64,000 nucleotides of DNA from G963665975 sp963665975 (GCA_963665975.1 OY762508.1:248001-312000), one strand, 5' to 3'. Shown: positions 1 through 9,226, counted from the stretch's first letter. Program-made: numbers and translations. The notes: generated from the sequence alone by a model not told the origin.

Positions 1-1977
1 ATTGAACTGGTCGTGACTACGAATGGTCATCATGAGAAATTCGCCGGAGGCCAGATCATGCCGGGCAATCGGGTGTACAGTAAACTGCGCTTTGCCACTC
101 GGCGTCACGAAGCGCCCGTCGCGCGCCGGATTCGGCAACACCAGACGCCTTCCTGCCCGCACATGTGCGTTGTAATCCTCAAACCCGGGCGCTACGGCAG
201 CGATGGCGTCGCGGATGTGATCATAATCCGTTTCGAATGCACTCCAGTCCAGTGCGCCATCCAATGTTGCGCCTGCAAGACGTGCCACAATAGCAGGTTC
301 TCCAAGTAGCGCTTCAGACGCGGGCGGAAGCTCCCCTTGCGAGGCATGCACGATCCCCATGGAATTCTCTACGGAAACGCGCCCTCCGCCAGTGTGTCGC
401 TCCATTCTGGTAAGGCATGGCAGGATAAGGGCTTCTTTGCCAGGTGCGAGATGCGAGCGGTTGAGCTTCGTTGACACCTGCACCGTCAGTTTGCACCTGC
501 CGAGCGCCTCGCCGATAGCCGCCGTGTCCGGCCCTGCAGACAGCAGATTGCCTCCCAGGGCCATGAGGACATCCACGCCGCCGCGGAGCATCGCCCTGAT
601 GGCATCCACGGTGTCGTAGCCATGGCGTGTTGGCGGCTCAAACCCGAATTCTTCCCCCAGCCTGTGGAGAAAGTCCGCCGATGGACGCGGCGTTATGCCC
701 ATGGTGCGGTCTCCCTGCACGTTGGAATGGCCGCGAACAGGGCAGACCCCGGATCCCGGCTTTCCAATGGCGCCCTTGAGGAGAAGCAGGTTAACGATGC
801 TCTGAATGTTGGCTATGGCATTCCTGTGCTGCGTAAGCCCCATCGCCCAACATGCAATAATGCGGTCGGAGGCGATAACCATTTCGCCGATGTGCCGAAT
901 AATACGCTCTGCTACTCCACTGCCATCGGAAATTGCCTCCCAGGATTCGCTCTCCAAGTCGGCCTTTAGTGCAGCATATCCTTGCGTCCTTTCGGCAATG
1001 AATGCATGGCTGAGGATCGTGCCGGGGCGCCGCTCCTCCTCTTCCAGCATGTGCTTAATCACTCCTTTGAAGAATGCGACATCGCCGTTAATGCAGACCT
1101 GTGCGAATACATCCGCCAACAACGTCCCGCCACCTACATAACCAGAGAGTTTCTGTGGGTGCCTGAATCGCGCCAAACCTGCTTCCGGTAGCGGGTTGAC
1201 ATGCACAATTCTGGCCCCCGCCTTCTTGGCGCGCTCGAGCGTATCCAGCATTCTCGGATGATTGGTCCCAGGATTCTGGCCGACGATGAAAATCAAATCG
1301 GTGCGCTCAAAATCCTCCAGCAACACGGTTCCTTTGCCGACACCGATAACCTCCTTGAGTCCCATGCCGCTGGACTCGTGGCACATATTGGAGCAGTCGG
1401 GCAGGTTGTTTGTCCCGAAACAACGGGCAAACAGCTGGTAGAGAAACGCCGCCTCGTTGCTGGCCCTGCCCGATGTATAAAAGACTGCCCTGTTGGGATC
1501 GTCCAAGGCGCGGAGATGTCTGGCTATGAGTGCGAAGGCATCGTCCCATGCGATCGGCTCGTAGTGCTTGCCGCCTGGCCGCAACCACATCGGAGTTGTC
1601 AGGCGCCCCTGCTGGCCAAGCCAAAAGTCCGATTGCTGCCGGAGCGCGTCGATGCTCCAGGCGCCAAAGAAGGCCGGCGTTGCCCGCTGCTTTGTCGCAG
1701 CCGCGGCTGCAGCCTTAACGCCGTTCTCGCAGAACTCCGCCAATGCCGGGAGTTCCGGGTCCGGCCATGCGCACCCCGTGCAGTCGAAGCCGCTCTTCTG
1801 GTTGAGCTGCCTGAGAACCCGAACACTGCGTGTTACGCCCATTTCGGCCGCCGCGTGGCGCACCGATGCAAGAACGGCCGGCGCTCCGGCCGCTACCGTT
1901 TTTGCCGGACTAACACGGGCTGGCGCATCCTCCAGCGGCGAATGCCACGCTTGAGGGTTACCGGCGTTTTCGTCCAT
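1..1977 (-). CDS. FdhF/YdeP-family molybdopterin oxidoreductase, C-terminus cut by window edge
   Basis: I translated this frame directly; it is open from an ATG to the left edge, giving 659 residues of an expected length of about 750-770. It matches the YdeP branch of the molybdopterin oxidoreductases: an N-terminal FDCTGCAWPDP motif (about residue 65) and the family signature DCSNMCHESSG (about residue 195), followed by GQNPGTNHPRM and a C-terminal MPT-binding region beginning near the edge. Members bind bis-MGD. Despite the formate dehydrogenase name, the physiological substrate of most YdeP proteins is unknown; E. coli YdeP is linked to acid resistance. The gene follows the DUF7009 gene by 3 bases, so it is the third gene of an operon with fdhD, whose product sulfurates the cofactor of such enzymes. 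The family is clear; the substrate is not. Confidence 0.93.
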   Translation of the reverse strand, partial: MDENAGNPQAWHSPLEDAPARVSPAKTVAAGAPAVLASVRHAAAEMGVTRSVRVLRQLNQKSGFDCTGCAWPDPELPALAEFCENGVKAAAAAATKQRATPAFFGAWSIDALRQQSDFWLGQQGRLTTPMWLRPGGKHYEPIAWDDAFALIARHLRALDDPNRAVFYTSGRASNEAAFLYQLFARCFGTNNLPDCSNMCHESSGMGLKEVIGVGKGTVLLEDFERTDLIFIVGQNPGTNHPRMLDTLERAKKAGARIVHVNPLPEAGLARFRHPQKLSGYVGGGTLLADVFAQVCINGDVAFFKGVIKHMLEEEERRPGTILSHAFIAERTQGYAALKADLESESWEAISDGSGVAERIIRHIGEMVIASDRIIACWAMGLTQHRNAIANIQSIVNLLLLKGAIGKPGSGVCPVRGHSNVQGDRTMGITPRPSADFLHRLGEEFGFEPPTRHGYDTVDAIRAMLRGGVDVLMALGGNLLSAGPDTAAIGEALGRCKLTVQVSTKLNRSHLAPGKEALILPCLTRMERHTGGGRVSVENSMGIVHASQGELPPASEALLGEPAIVARLAGATLDGALDWSAFETDYDHIRDAIAAVAPGFEDYNAHVRAGRRLVLPNPARDGRFVTPSGKAQFTVHPIARHDLASGEFLMMTIRSHDQFN

Positions 1978-1980
1978 CGG

Positions 1981-2331
1981 TTACGCGTTGGGATTGGGAA
2001 ACGCGTCTGCATCGACGCGATGCGCGGGGCCGTGCAAGCACTTGAAATCTTTCTCAACAAGAATGATCATACCGGAGTCTTCCTCAAGCCCCACCTTGTC
2101 GGTGTGCGCCCATTCACTTACCAGCTCCTCGGGCACGCATACCGTAATACGGCCATCCTCGAAGGTCGCTGCCAGTCGCTCATCGCTGCGCGAGACTTCC
2201 AGTGCATATGTAAGCCGTTCTCCCGACGGAAAGTGCGTCTCCGCCGCCACGCGCCCCGTGGCGGCGAACACCGCGACCTCTTTCCGGGTCAGACGCAGGC
2301 GCAGAGAGCTATCCTGTATTCTAAGTTTCAT
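1981..2331 (-). CDS. DUF7009-family small protein between fdhD and ydeP-like gene
   Basis: A 116-residue soluble protein with no signal peptide or membrane segment. The N-terminus (MKLRIQDSSLRLRLTRKEV) and a C-terminal LVEKDFKCL motif match the small Bacteroidota proteins catalogued as DUF7009, which commonly lie beside fdhD. The start codon overlaps the fdhD stop in an ATGA, and the stop lies 3 bases before the oxidoreductase start, so the three genes are translationally coupled. An accessory role in maturing or regulating the molybdoenzyme is suggested by position only. The single conserved cysteine near residue 97 could be metal or sulfur related, but nothing here proves it. Confidence 0.75.
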   Translation of the reverse strand: MKLRIQDSSLRLRLTRKEVAVFAATGRVAAETHFPSGERLTYALEVSRSDERLAATFEDGRITVCVPEELVSEWAHTDKVGLEEDSGMIILVEKDFKCLHGPAHRVDADAFPNPNA

Positions 2332-3197
2332 GCTACTTCATGTTGCAACACATGCGACGAACGAAGCCGCCTCATATGGCTATACACGTTGAACCGGGCA
2401 TGGCGGGTGAACCCCACCAGTGTCATCCGGTAGCGATCAGCCAGCCCCACAGCAAGACTCGACGGCGCCCCCACGGCAACCAGAACCGGGATGCGGGCCA
2501 TGAGCGCCTTCTGCACTAATTCAAAACTTGCGCGTCCACTGACAACAAGGATTCCATCCCCTTCGGGCAGGTTACCCTCCATGACACGTGCGCCAACCAG
2601 TTTGTCCACCGCATTGTGCCTGCCAATATCTTCCCGGCTATCCAGAAGCACCCCTTCCATGTCAGCAAATCCTGCCGCGTGGAGGCCACCGGTTTGACCA
2701 AAGGTTTCCTGCTCGGCCAGGAGCTGGTCTGGCAGTCCCTGAACAACCTCCGGGTCCAGGCATGCTTCCCGTACCGATAGCGGGGCGATGTTTGGAGCAA
2801 GATCAAGCGCTTCAAGCGACGTCTTCGCGCAAACGCCGCAACTGGACGTAGTCAGTGAGTAGCGAGTCAATCGCGTGAGGTCGACAGGCAAGTCCGGCGA
2901 TAACCTGACCGTTACGACGCGACGCGTGGCGTCATGGCGCACCCGCTCCACCTCGGAGAAACCTGCAATCACCCCCTCTGCAAACAGAAAGCCGACGCTC
3001 AGCTCCACGTCATCCCCCGGGGTACGCATCGTTACGGCTACCGCGTGCTCGGAGTACCGGGATCCGTCCCAGTAGCCCAGCCTGATTTCAAGGGGTTCTT
3101 CGACCGCCACGAGATCCGTTGTGCGCCGCAAGGATGCCTCGTCCGCCTTCCAGATGGGCAGCTTCGTGGCTCGTTTGCCTTGCCGAATGAAGTTCAT
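2328..3197 (-). CDS. fdhD: FdhD, sulfurtransferase for molybdenum cofactor sulfuration
   Basis: 289 residues, the usual size. FdhD takes sulfur from a cysteine desulfurase and delivers it to the bis-MGD cofactor of formate dehydrogenase-type enzymes in the cytoplasm. The family CxxC is present as TSSCGVCAKTS (about residue 118), together with TGGLHAAG and the DIGRHNAVDKLVG segment that lines the cofactor pocket. I chose the internal ATG (MNFIRQGKR) because the longer frame begins with TTG and adds 16 residues with no family counterpart. It is the first gene of the operon with the DUF7009 gene and the YdeP-like oxidoreductase, its probable client. The 190 bases to argG form a divergent promoter region. 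Confidence 0.95.
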   Translation of the reverse strand: MNFIRQGKRATKLPIWKADEASLRRTTDLVAVEEPLEIRLGYWDGSRYSEHAVAVTMRTPGDDVELSVGFLFAEGVIAGFSEVERVRHDATRRVVTVRLSPDLPVDLTRLTRYSLTTSSCGVCAKTSLEALDLAPNIAPLSVREACLDPEVVQGLPDQLLAEQETFGQTGGLHAAGFADMEGVLLDSREDIGRHNAVDKLVGARVMEGNLPEGDGILVVSGRASFELVQKALMARIPVLVAVGAPSSLAVGLADRYRMTLVGFTRHARFNVYSHMRRLRSSHVLQHEVA

Positions 3198-3387
3198 GAC
3201 GATTGCTCGGAGGCCGGGAATCTTAATATACGATTCTCCTTGCACGCGAGGCTTTCACAGACCGGCGACGCAACCTTTTACCAGATCCAGGCGTTGATTT
3301 AAGCTATCATGTACGAGGAATCTGAACTTGCATTGGCGCTGCCTTGCCTGGCAATGGCGGCTTTTTTGTGTCCCCATTCCTTGCGTT

Positions 3388-4587
3388 ATGTCGATTGTAT
3401 TGGCGTTCAGCGGTGGCCTTGATACATCGTTCTGTGTCCCATATCTCCTGGAGACCTACGGCGAAGCCGTGTATACGGTGACCGTCAACACAGGGGGTCT
3501 GACAGAAACGGACAAGGATATCCTTGAAGAAAAATCGCGGTCACTGGGAGCCAAGCAGCATTTTTTGCTCGAAGGACGCCGTGCATTGTACGAAAACCAT
3601 CTAAGCTACCTGATTAAGGGTAACGTGCTGCGCGGAGGCGTCTATCCGCTGTGCGTGGGAAGCGAACGGGTCGTGCAGGCGCACATGACCGTGGACATTG
3701 CCCGACAGGTTGGCGCACGGGCCATCGCGCATGGCTCTACCGGAGCCGGCAACGACCAGGTCCGGTTCGACGTTGCCATCCGCATGCTGGCGGACGATCT
3801 CGAAATCATCACCCCGATTCGCGATAAGGGGCTGACCCGGAAGGACACCACGGAGTATCTGAGAACGCGTGGTCATGAGGTCCCCGTGTCTACGACCCGC
3901 TATTCGATCAATGCAGGATTGTGGGGAACAACCATTGGCGGCGCAGAGACGCTTGGCACTACGCAGCCCTTGCCCGACGACGTATATCCCGACACGACCA
4001 GTCCGGCAGAGGCACCTGATCATGCGATCGAATTGGCTGTGCGGTTCGAACAGGGACTTCCGGTAGCCTTGGGCGATACACCAATGGATCCCGTGTCGCT
4101 CATTGAACGCCTGAACGATGTCGGAGGGCAGTGCGGTGTCGGCCGGGATTACCATGTCGGCGACACCATCCTCGGCGTCAAGGGTCGCATCGGTTTCGAG
4201 GCGCCAGCTGCGATGATCCTTATTACGGCCCATCGCGAGCTGGAGAAGATTATCCTTACAAAGTGGCAGCGTTACCAGAAGGATCGGCTGGCCGATTTCT
4301 ATGGCGTACTATTGCATGAAGGGCAGATGTTCGATCCCGTCATGCGTGATATTGAAGCCTTTGTCGACTCCTCGCAATCAGTTGTCACCGGGATAGTTAT
4401 GGTGCGTCTATTCAAGGGTCACATTACTATTACCGGCTGCGACAGTCCCTTTTCGATGTTCAACACGGGTGTGGCCACTTATGGCGAGCAAGCGGCGCTG
4501 TGGGATGGGCGTGACGCGCGAGGCTTTTGCCAACTGACCGGCGTGCAGTCGTATCTTGCGCGAAAAGCACGAGATCCCGACAACTAG
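3388..4587 (+). CDS. argG: Argininosuccinate synthase
   Basis: 399 residues. It condenses citrulline and aspartate using ATP, the penultimate step of arginine synthesis. The N-type ATP pyrophosphatase loop AFSGGLDTS stands at residues 5-13, with the AHGSTGAGNDQVRFD substrate-binding segment near 121-135. The ATG was chosen because the loop starts four residues later, as in the family; the upstream extension of the frame has no similarity. It is the first gene of an arginine cluster and lies 21 bases before argC. No clear Shine-Dalgarno sequence precedes it, which is common in Bacteroidota. No ARG box could be recognised upstream. Confidence 0.97.
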   Translation: MSIVLAFSGGLDTSFCVPYLLETYGEAVYTVTVNTGGLTETDKDILEEKSRSLGAKQHFLLEGRRALYENHLSYLIKGNVLRGGVYPLCVGSERVVQAHMTVDIARQVGARAIAHGSTGAGNDQVRFDVAIRMLADDLEIITPIRDKGLTRKDTTEYLRTRGHEVPVSTTRYSINAGLWGTTIGGAETLGTTQPLPDDVYPDTTSPAEAPDHAIELAVRFEQGLPVALGDTPMDPVSLIERLNDVGGQCGVGRDYHVGDTILGVKGRIGFEAPAAMILITAHRELEKIILTKWQRYQKDRLADFYGVLLHEGQMFDPVMRDIEAFVDSSQSVVTGIVMVRLFKGHITITGCDSPFSMFNTGVATYGEQAALWDGRDARGFCQLTGVQSYLARKARDPDN

Positions 4588-4608
4588 GATCGTTTTTTGA
4601 GTGCGTCC

Positions 4609-5649
4609 ATGAATCCTGAACAGCATCAGAAATCGATTGGTATCCTCCATGCCGGTGGCTATGTCGGCAGAGAGCTTATCCGCCTGCTACTGCACCATCC
4701 TGCAGCCCGGCTAGCGGCGGTGACGAGCCGCACGTTTGCGGGGCAGCCCATTGGCGCCGCGCATCCGTCGCTGCGCGGTGACAGTGACCTGGTCTTCAGC
4801 CATCCGGACGCGCTGGATGCCGTCGCCCTGGATGCGGTCATGGTCACGGCGGAGCATGGTCGCAGTGCACCACTGGTACAGGGACTCCTCAACGCCGGGT
4901 ATGATGGGGCCATTGTGGATCTAAGCGCGGATTTTCGATTTCCCGACAGTGGTCTGTACGAGCGCTGGTTTGGGATGACACACCCGGCTCCAGAGCTGCT
5001 CGAAGGATTTCGTTACGGGTTAGTGGAGACCTGTGCGCCCTATCCTGCAGGCACAAAATGGGTGGCCAATCCAGGCTGCTTCGCCACAGGCGTGGCGCTG
5101 GCGCTGTGGCCGCTCGCACGTGCGCTACCCTCATTAGAGGTGTCCGTTACCGCACTCACGGGCGCATCCGGATCCGGCATTCGCCCAAAGGCCACCACCC
5201 ACTTTCCCACGCGTGACAGCAACGTACGCGCCTATAAGGTACTGGCACATCAGCACCTGCCTGAAATCCAGCAATCGCTTGGCTCGCATGCAAATGTGGC
5301 CTTCGTTCCCGTATCCGGCCCATGGACGCGTGGCATATGGGGCACGGCCCATATTGCATTGCCACCCGACACCGGCAGCGACGATGTTGCCGCCTGGTAC
5401 CAGCACGCATACGCATCAGCGGGATGTACGCGCCTGTGGCCAGACACATTGCCCGAACTGCGCTATGCTGCAGGAACGCCGTATTGTGATATCGGATGGG
5501 TGGTCGAGGGCCGTCATCTCGTCGTTGGCTTTGCACTGGACAATCTGTTGAAGGGTGCAGCCTCCCAGGCCGTACAAAACCTGAATCTTCTAATGGGCTG
5601 GCCGGATACCGCAGGGCTTGTAGCCAATAAACGCGCAGGCCAGGCATGA
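4609..5649 (+). CDS. argC: N-acyl-gamma-glutamyl-phosphate reductase
   Basis: 346 residues. NADPH-dependent reduction of N-acylglutamyl phosphate to the semialdehyde, third step of arginine synthesis. The nucleotide-binding start GILHAGGYVGREL and the catalytic cysteine in ANPGCFATG (about residue 150) are visible. A TTG start 12 bases upstream is possible; the ATG is preferred. The stop overlaps the argD start in ATGA, showing translational coupling. Whether the acyl group is acetyl or succinyl cannot be read from this protein; see the transcarbamylase in the same operon. Confidence 0.96.
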   Translation: MNPEQHQKSIGILHAGGYVGRELIRLLLHHPAARLAAVTSRTFAGQPIGAAHPSLRGDSDLVFSHPDALDAVALDAVMVTAEHGRSAPLVQGLLNAGYDGAIVDLSADFRFPDSGLYERWFGMTHPAPELLEGFRYGLVETCAPYPAGTKWVANPGCFATGVALALWPLARALPSLEVSVTALTGASGSGIRPKATTHFPTRDSNVRAYKVLAHQHLPEIQQSLGSHANVAFVPVSGPWTRGIWGTAHIALPPDTGSDDVAAWYQHAYASAGCTRLWPDTLPELRYAAGTPYCDIGWVVEGRHLVVGFALDNLLKGAASQAVQNLNLLMGWPDTAGLVANKRAGQA

Positions 5650-6815
5650 CGACGGCGGAAATCATTCAGACGGAAGACAGGTTTCAGATTCCGACGTACC
5701 GGAAGATTCCCGTTGCGCTCGTACGTGGCGAGGGCACGCAGGTCTGGGATGCGGACGGACGGCGGTATCTAGATTTCTATGGCGGCCACTGTGTAACGCT
5801 GCTCGGCCATGCGCCGCCGCGTGTGGTGCGCGCCATTCAGGACCAGGCGCAACACCTAATCTTTTATTCCAACGTGGTGTACAGCCCGGTGCGCGCGCGC
5901 TCCGCTGCACTTCTCGCTAAAGTAGCGCCGGAAGGAATGGGCCGCGTGTTTTTCTGCAACTCCGGCACCGAAGCAATTGAGGCTGCACTGAAGATCGCCC
6001 GCAAGACTACAGGGCGTAGCGGCCTCATCGCCATGGAAGGCGCCTTCCACGGGCGCACACTCGGAAGCCTGGCCGCCACATGGAACCCGGCATACAGGGA
6101 GCCCTTCGCGCGTGTGCTTCGGGCGGCGCAGTTTATTCCGTTCGGAAGTCTTGAGGCTGCAGCGGTCGCATTGGCGCAGAACCCCGCCCCTGCCGCCGTG
6201 CTATTAGAGCCCATTCAGAGTATCGCTGGTGTCATGCAGGCCCCGGATCTCTACTACCAGGGATTGCGCAGGCTCTGCGACGAGCATGGGGTAGTGCTCA
6301 TTTTTGACGAAATCCAAACGGGCGTTGGCCGTACAGGCACGTTTTCGATTTCCGAGCAGCTGGGATGCACTCCCGACTTGATCACGCTGGCAAAGAGCCT
6401 GGGATCTGGCGTCCCGGTAGGTGCGGTGTTGGTGTCAGAAGCTCTGTCTGCGAAAGTCGAATATGGCGACCAGGGATCGACGTTTGGCGGCGGCATGCTG
6501 GCGATGGCCGCCGTAGAAGCGACCATCGCGACTATTACTGAGGAAAATCTTATGACGCGTGCCGGGAGGATCCATGAGGGCATCCGCGCAGCGGTGAGGG
6601 GCCGTGTTCGTGCCGTTCGCGGGCGAGGCTGCCTGATTGGTCTCGAACTTCACGGAGAGACCGCACCCCTGCTGACCGCCTTGCGGGAGCACGGCGTGCT
6701 GGCCGGGGGTTCCGGAGAGTCCAACATCATGCGCCTCATGCCTCCGCTTGTAACGTCTGACGAAGATATTGATACGTTCGCGGATGCATTTGCGCACGCC
6801 ACCAGACAACTTTGA
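5646..6815 (+). CDS. argD: N-acylornithine aminotransferase
   Basis: 389 residues, class III PLP aminotransferase. It converts N-acylglutamate semialdehyde to N-acylornithine with glutamate as amino donor. The phosphate-binding NSGTEAIEAALKIAR, the IFDEIQTGVGRTG segment and the PLP lysine in TLAKSLGSGVPVGA (about residue 253) are all present. It begins inside the argC stop codon and ends 21 bases before the transcarbamylase gene. Enzymes of this type often also act on N-succinyl substrates, so the exact acyl form is open. Confidence 0.96.
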   Translation: MTTAEIIQTEDRFQIPTYRKIPVALVRGEGTQVWDADGRRYLDFYGGHCVTLLGHAPPRVVRAIQDQAQHLIFYSNVVYSPVRARSAALLAKVAPEGMGRVFFCNSGTEAIEAALKIARKTTGRSGLIAMEGAFHGRTLGSLAATWNPAYREPFARVLRAAQFIPFGSLEAAAVALAQNPAPAAVLLEPIQSIAGVMQAPDLYYQGLRRLCDEHGVVLIFDEIQTGVGRTGTFSISEQLGCTPDLITLAKSLGSGVPVGAVLVSEALSAKVEYGDQGSTFGGGMLAMAAVEATIATITEENLMTRAGRIHEGIRAAVRGRVRAVRGRGCLIGLELHGETAPLLTALREHGVLAGGSGESNIMRLMPPLVTSDEDIDTFADAFAHATRQL

Positions 6816-6836
6816 CGACGCCGGGAGTCCAGTACC

Positions 6837-7871
6837 ATGTCACAGGATAATGACCAGGGTCCGCCCCGGCATCTGATCACGTGGGATGCCATCGACGAGG
6901 AATCATGGCAATCTCATATTGCGGCGGCGCGGCAGTATTACGAACAGCGGCGAGAGCGCATTCCGACCTCCGTGCAGCGTAGTCTGGCATTGGTGTTCTT
7001 TAATGCGTCCTTGCGCACGCGGACATCCATGGAAGTGGCAGGCGCACAGTTGGGCGCCCACGTCAGCACGATCATTCCAGGAAGCGGCACATGGGATTTT
7101 GAGTGGAAGAGCGGCGGCGTCATGGATGGACGGCCTGCGGAGCATATTAGCGAGGCCATCGGTGTGCTGTCCCGTTACTACGACGCTATCGGTGTACGCG
7201 TATTCGCCTCTGGCACCGATTATGCGCAGGACCGCGATGATACGCTCATTCGCACGATCGTGCAATCAGCCAGTGTACCGGTGATCAATCTGGAATCTGC
7301 CTTCCACCATCCTTGCCAGGCTCTCGGTGACGCAGCGACCATCCATACACAATTCGATGGCGATGTCCGGGGCAAGAAGTTCGTGCTCACGTGGGCCTAC
7401 CATCCGAAGGCACTGCCGATGGCCGTACCGAACTCGGCATTGCTGATGGCGACCCGTCTAGGCATGCAGGTGACTGTGGCCAGGCCGTATGGATTCGGGC
7501 TCGATAGTGGCGTAGTGGCGCGTGCACGCGCCATTGCGGACCATCACGGGTTTGAAATCGAAGAGACCACTGATCAGGAAACGGCCTTTGAGGATGCCGA
7601 CGTCATCTATGCCAAGGCGTGGGGTGGCAAACTAAGGTACAAGGATTCGGACCTTGAGGCCTCCATGCGGCAGGGTCGCCGGGACTGGCGGGTCACTTCC
7701 TCGCTCATGGAAAAGACCGGTGGAGGGGTGTTCATGCACTGCCTTCCTGTCCGACGCGGCGTTGTGGTAGACGATGCGGTGCTGGATGGGCCGCAGGCCA
7801 TCCATCTCCTCCAGGCGGAATACCGGCTGTACGCCCAAAAGGCCATTCTGGCACACCTCTGGGGCCTGTAG
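6837..7871 (+). CDS. argF': N-acetyl/N-succinyl-ornithine carbamoyltransferase (ArgF')
   Basis: 344 residues. It carbamoylates an N-acylornithine instead of free ornithine, the variant route known from Xanthomonas (acetyl) and Bacteroides fragilis (succinyl). The carbamoyl phosphate motif is NASLRTRTS (residues 56-64), with HPCQALGD and HCLPVRRGV further on; these are AOTC/SOTC forms, not those of classical ornithine carbamoyltransferase. The long VMDGRPAEHISEA loop supports this. In published AOTC/SOTC comparisons the residue at the loop position that aligns with Ala101 is Glu for acetyl and Pro for succinyl specificity; here it is Ala, so the acyl preference is not settled by the sequence. 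The argB start follows one base after the stop. Confidence 0.93.
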   Translation: MSQDNDQGPPRHLITWDAIDEESWQSHIAAARQYYEQRRERIPTSVQRSLALVFFNASLRTRTSMEVAGAQLGAHVSTIIPGSGTWDFEWKSGGVMDGRPAEHISEAIGVLSRYYDAIGVRVFASGTDYAQDRDDTLIRTIVQSASVPVINLESAFHHPCQALGDAATIHTQFDGDVRGKKFVLTWAYHPKALPMAVPNSALLMATRLGMQVTVARPYGFGLDSGVVARARAIADHHGFEIEETTDQETAFEDADVIYAKAWGGKLRYKDSDLEASMRQGRRDWRVTSSLMEKTGGGVFMHCLPVRRGVVVDDAVLDGPQAIHLLQAEYRLYAQKAILAHLWGL

Positions 7872-7872
7872 C

Positions 7873-8655
7873 ATGGCGACGACGGTCATAAAGCTTGGCG
7901 GCGCAATCGTCGGGACCAGCGCAGACCTTGATATGCTCTGGCGGCAAATTGCAGTGTTGCGCGCACAGGGACCCGTCGTACTGGTGCACGGTGGAGGTCC
8001 GCAGGCAACGGCCCTGGCCAAAAGGCTTGGACACAGCCCGCGTATAGTCCATGGCCGCCGGGTGACGACAGACCTGGATCTGAACATTGTTGCCTGGACC
8101 ATCCGCGGCAAGCTGAACCCGATGCTGGTCGCCAGCGCAGTTAGCGCGGGACTCTCCGCTGTCGGGATTTCCGGTGTGGATGGCGGTCTGCTTCGTGTCG
8201 AAAAACGGCCGCCATGGTTGGTCGATGGAGAGACCGTGGACTTTGGCTGGGTGGGTGACATAACGGGCGTGGATACCACGATCGTTGACCAATTGCTGGC
8301 GGCGGACTACATGCCCATTGTGGCGACCTTGAGTGCAGACAGGCGCGGGCAGCTGTACAACGTCAACGCCGACACCACGGCGTACGCGATTGCTGCCGCA
8401 CTAGGCGCGGACGCGTTGCTCCTGGTAACCGAGACCGGCGGCGTGCGACGCGACGTGGAGGATGCCTCCTCCCTGCTAGCCGCATGTACGCGTGAGACCT
8501 ATGAGGAGGGGTTGGAGATGGGCTGGATTTCCGACGGCATGGGCGTCAAGCTCCGCGTCGGGCTTGATGCGCTGCGTGCGGGCATTGGCAGTGTGTTCAT
8601 CGTAGGCCCCGCCGATCTTGTGCATCGCCATTACGCGACGCGTATCATGCCATGA
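7873..8655 (+). CDS. argB: N-acylglutamate kinase
   Basis: 260 residues of the amino acid kinase fold. It phosphorylates N-acylglutamate, the usual committed step of arginine synthesis. Visible elements are the nucleotide-binding VIKLGGAIVG start, VLVHGGGPQ (substrate loop), and the late NVNADTTAYAIAAAL and GMGVKLRVGLDAL segments. No N-terminal extension typical of arginine-inhibited hexameric enzymes is seen, so feedback control by arginine is uncertain. The ATG was chosen because it abuts the argF' stop and puts VIKLGG at residue 5. It is the last arginine gene before the metal-efflux operon. Confidence 0.95.
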   Translation: MATTVIKLGGAIVGTSADLDMLWRQIAVLRAQGPVVLVHGGGPQATALAKRLGHSPRIVHGRRVTTDLDLNIVAWTIRGKLNPMLVASAVSAGLSAVGISGVDGGLLRVEKRPPWLVDGETVDFGWVGDITGVDTTIVDQLLAADYMPIVATLSADRRGQLYNVNADTTAYAIAAALGADALLLVTETGGVRRDVEDASSLLAACTRETYEEGLEMGWISDGMGVKLRVGLDALRAGIGSVFIVGPADLVHRHYATRIMP

Positions 8656-8754
8656 CGGCGTCGTGGCTCTGTTCGCGCGCCACGGCCGATCGGAACACAG
8701 TGCAGTGCACGCGGTATTTTGGGAGTTCCCTTGAATCGGCGTTCGGGTCGTACG

Positions 8755-9159
8755 ATGCGTGCCACAGTCGCAATACTGACCGCATTATTGCTCCTGACGA
8801 GTAGCTTGCCGCATGTGCTATATGCATGCGCAAACCATACCCAGACTACTAACGCGTATGGGCAGGACGAATGTCCTCATCGGGAGCGTGAGACAGAACA
8901 CACGCACGAACACGAGCCTGCCACAGCCTCGTCTCATGCTACTGCAAACCATGCATGTTGCATGATCCAGGCCGATCCTGACGCGGTGCCAGAAGCAGTG
9001 CTGACACCCAGCAGACTGATCAATTGCGCGTTGCCCGCTGTGGCGCATTTGGGCAACGAACTCCCTTTTTCCGCTACGCGCAATGCATTGGTGGATGAGC
9101 AGCGGCGACCACCCCTTCTGCTTTCCCTGCATCTGCTCCACTGCACATTCCTGATTTGA
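8755..9159 (+). CDS. His/Cys-rich secreted protein at head of metal-efflux operon
   Basis: 134 residues from the ATG that gives a standard signal peptide (residues 1-22, ALLLLTSSLPHVLYA). The mature part is short and metal-like in composition: a histidine-rich run (EHTHEHEPATASSHATANHA) followed by CC, with further cysteines near both ends. LYAC at the cleavage point could be a lipobox but has an unusual Tyr. I do not recognise a named family. Its place directly upstream of an outer membrane factor, a metal-binding adaptor and an RND pump suggests a periplasmic metal chaperone or sensor. Alternatively it may be an untranslated relic, but the signal peptide and clustered His/Cys argue for a real gene. 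Confidence 0.6.
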   Translation: MRATVAILTALLLLTSSLPHVLYACANHTQTTNAYGQDECPHRERETEHTHEHEPATASSHATANHACCMIQADPDAVPEAVLTPSRLINCALPAVAHLGNELPFSATRNALVDEQRRPPLLLSLHLLHCTFLI

Positions 9160-9226
9160 GTCTTGACGCCAGCCGGCAGCCTACGCGCGGCTACTCATTT
9201 CCCAGCGTCAATCACTCAGGAACGAC

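Noticed and set aside
1201..2433. A 410-codon open frame on the plus strand
   Set aside because: It lies opposite the YdeP-like, DUF7009 and fdhD genes, has no domain, and its length follows from the GC-rich codon use of the true minus-strand genes.
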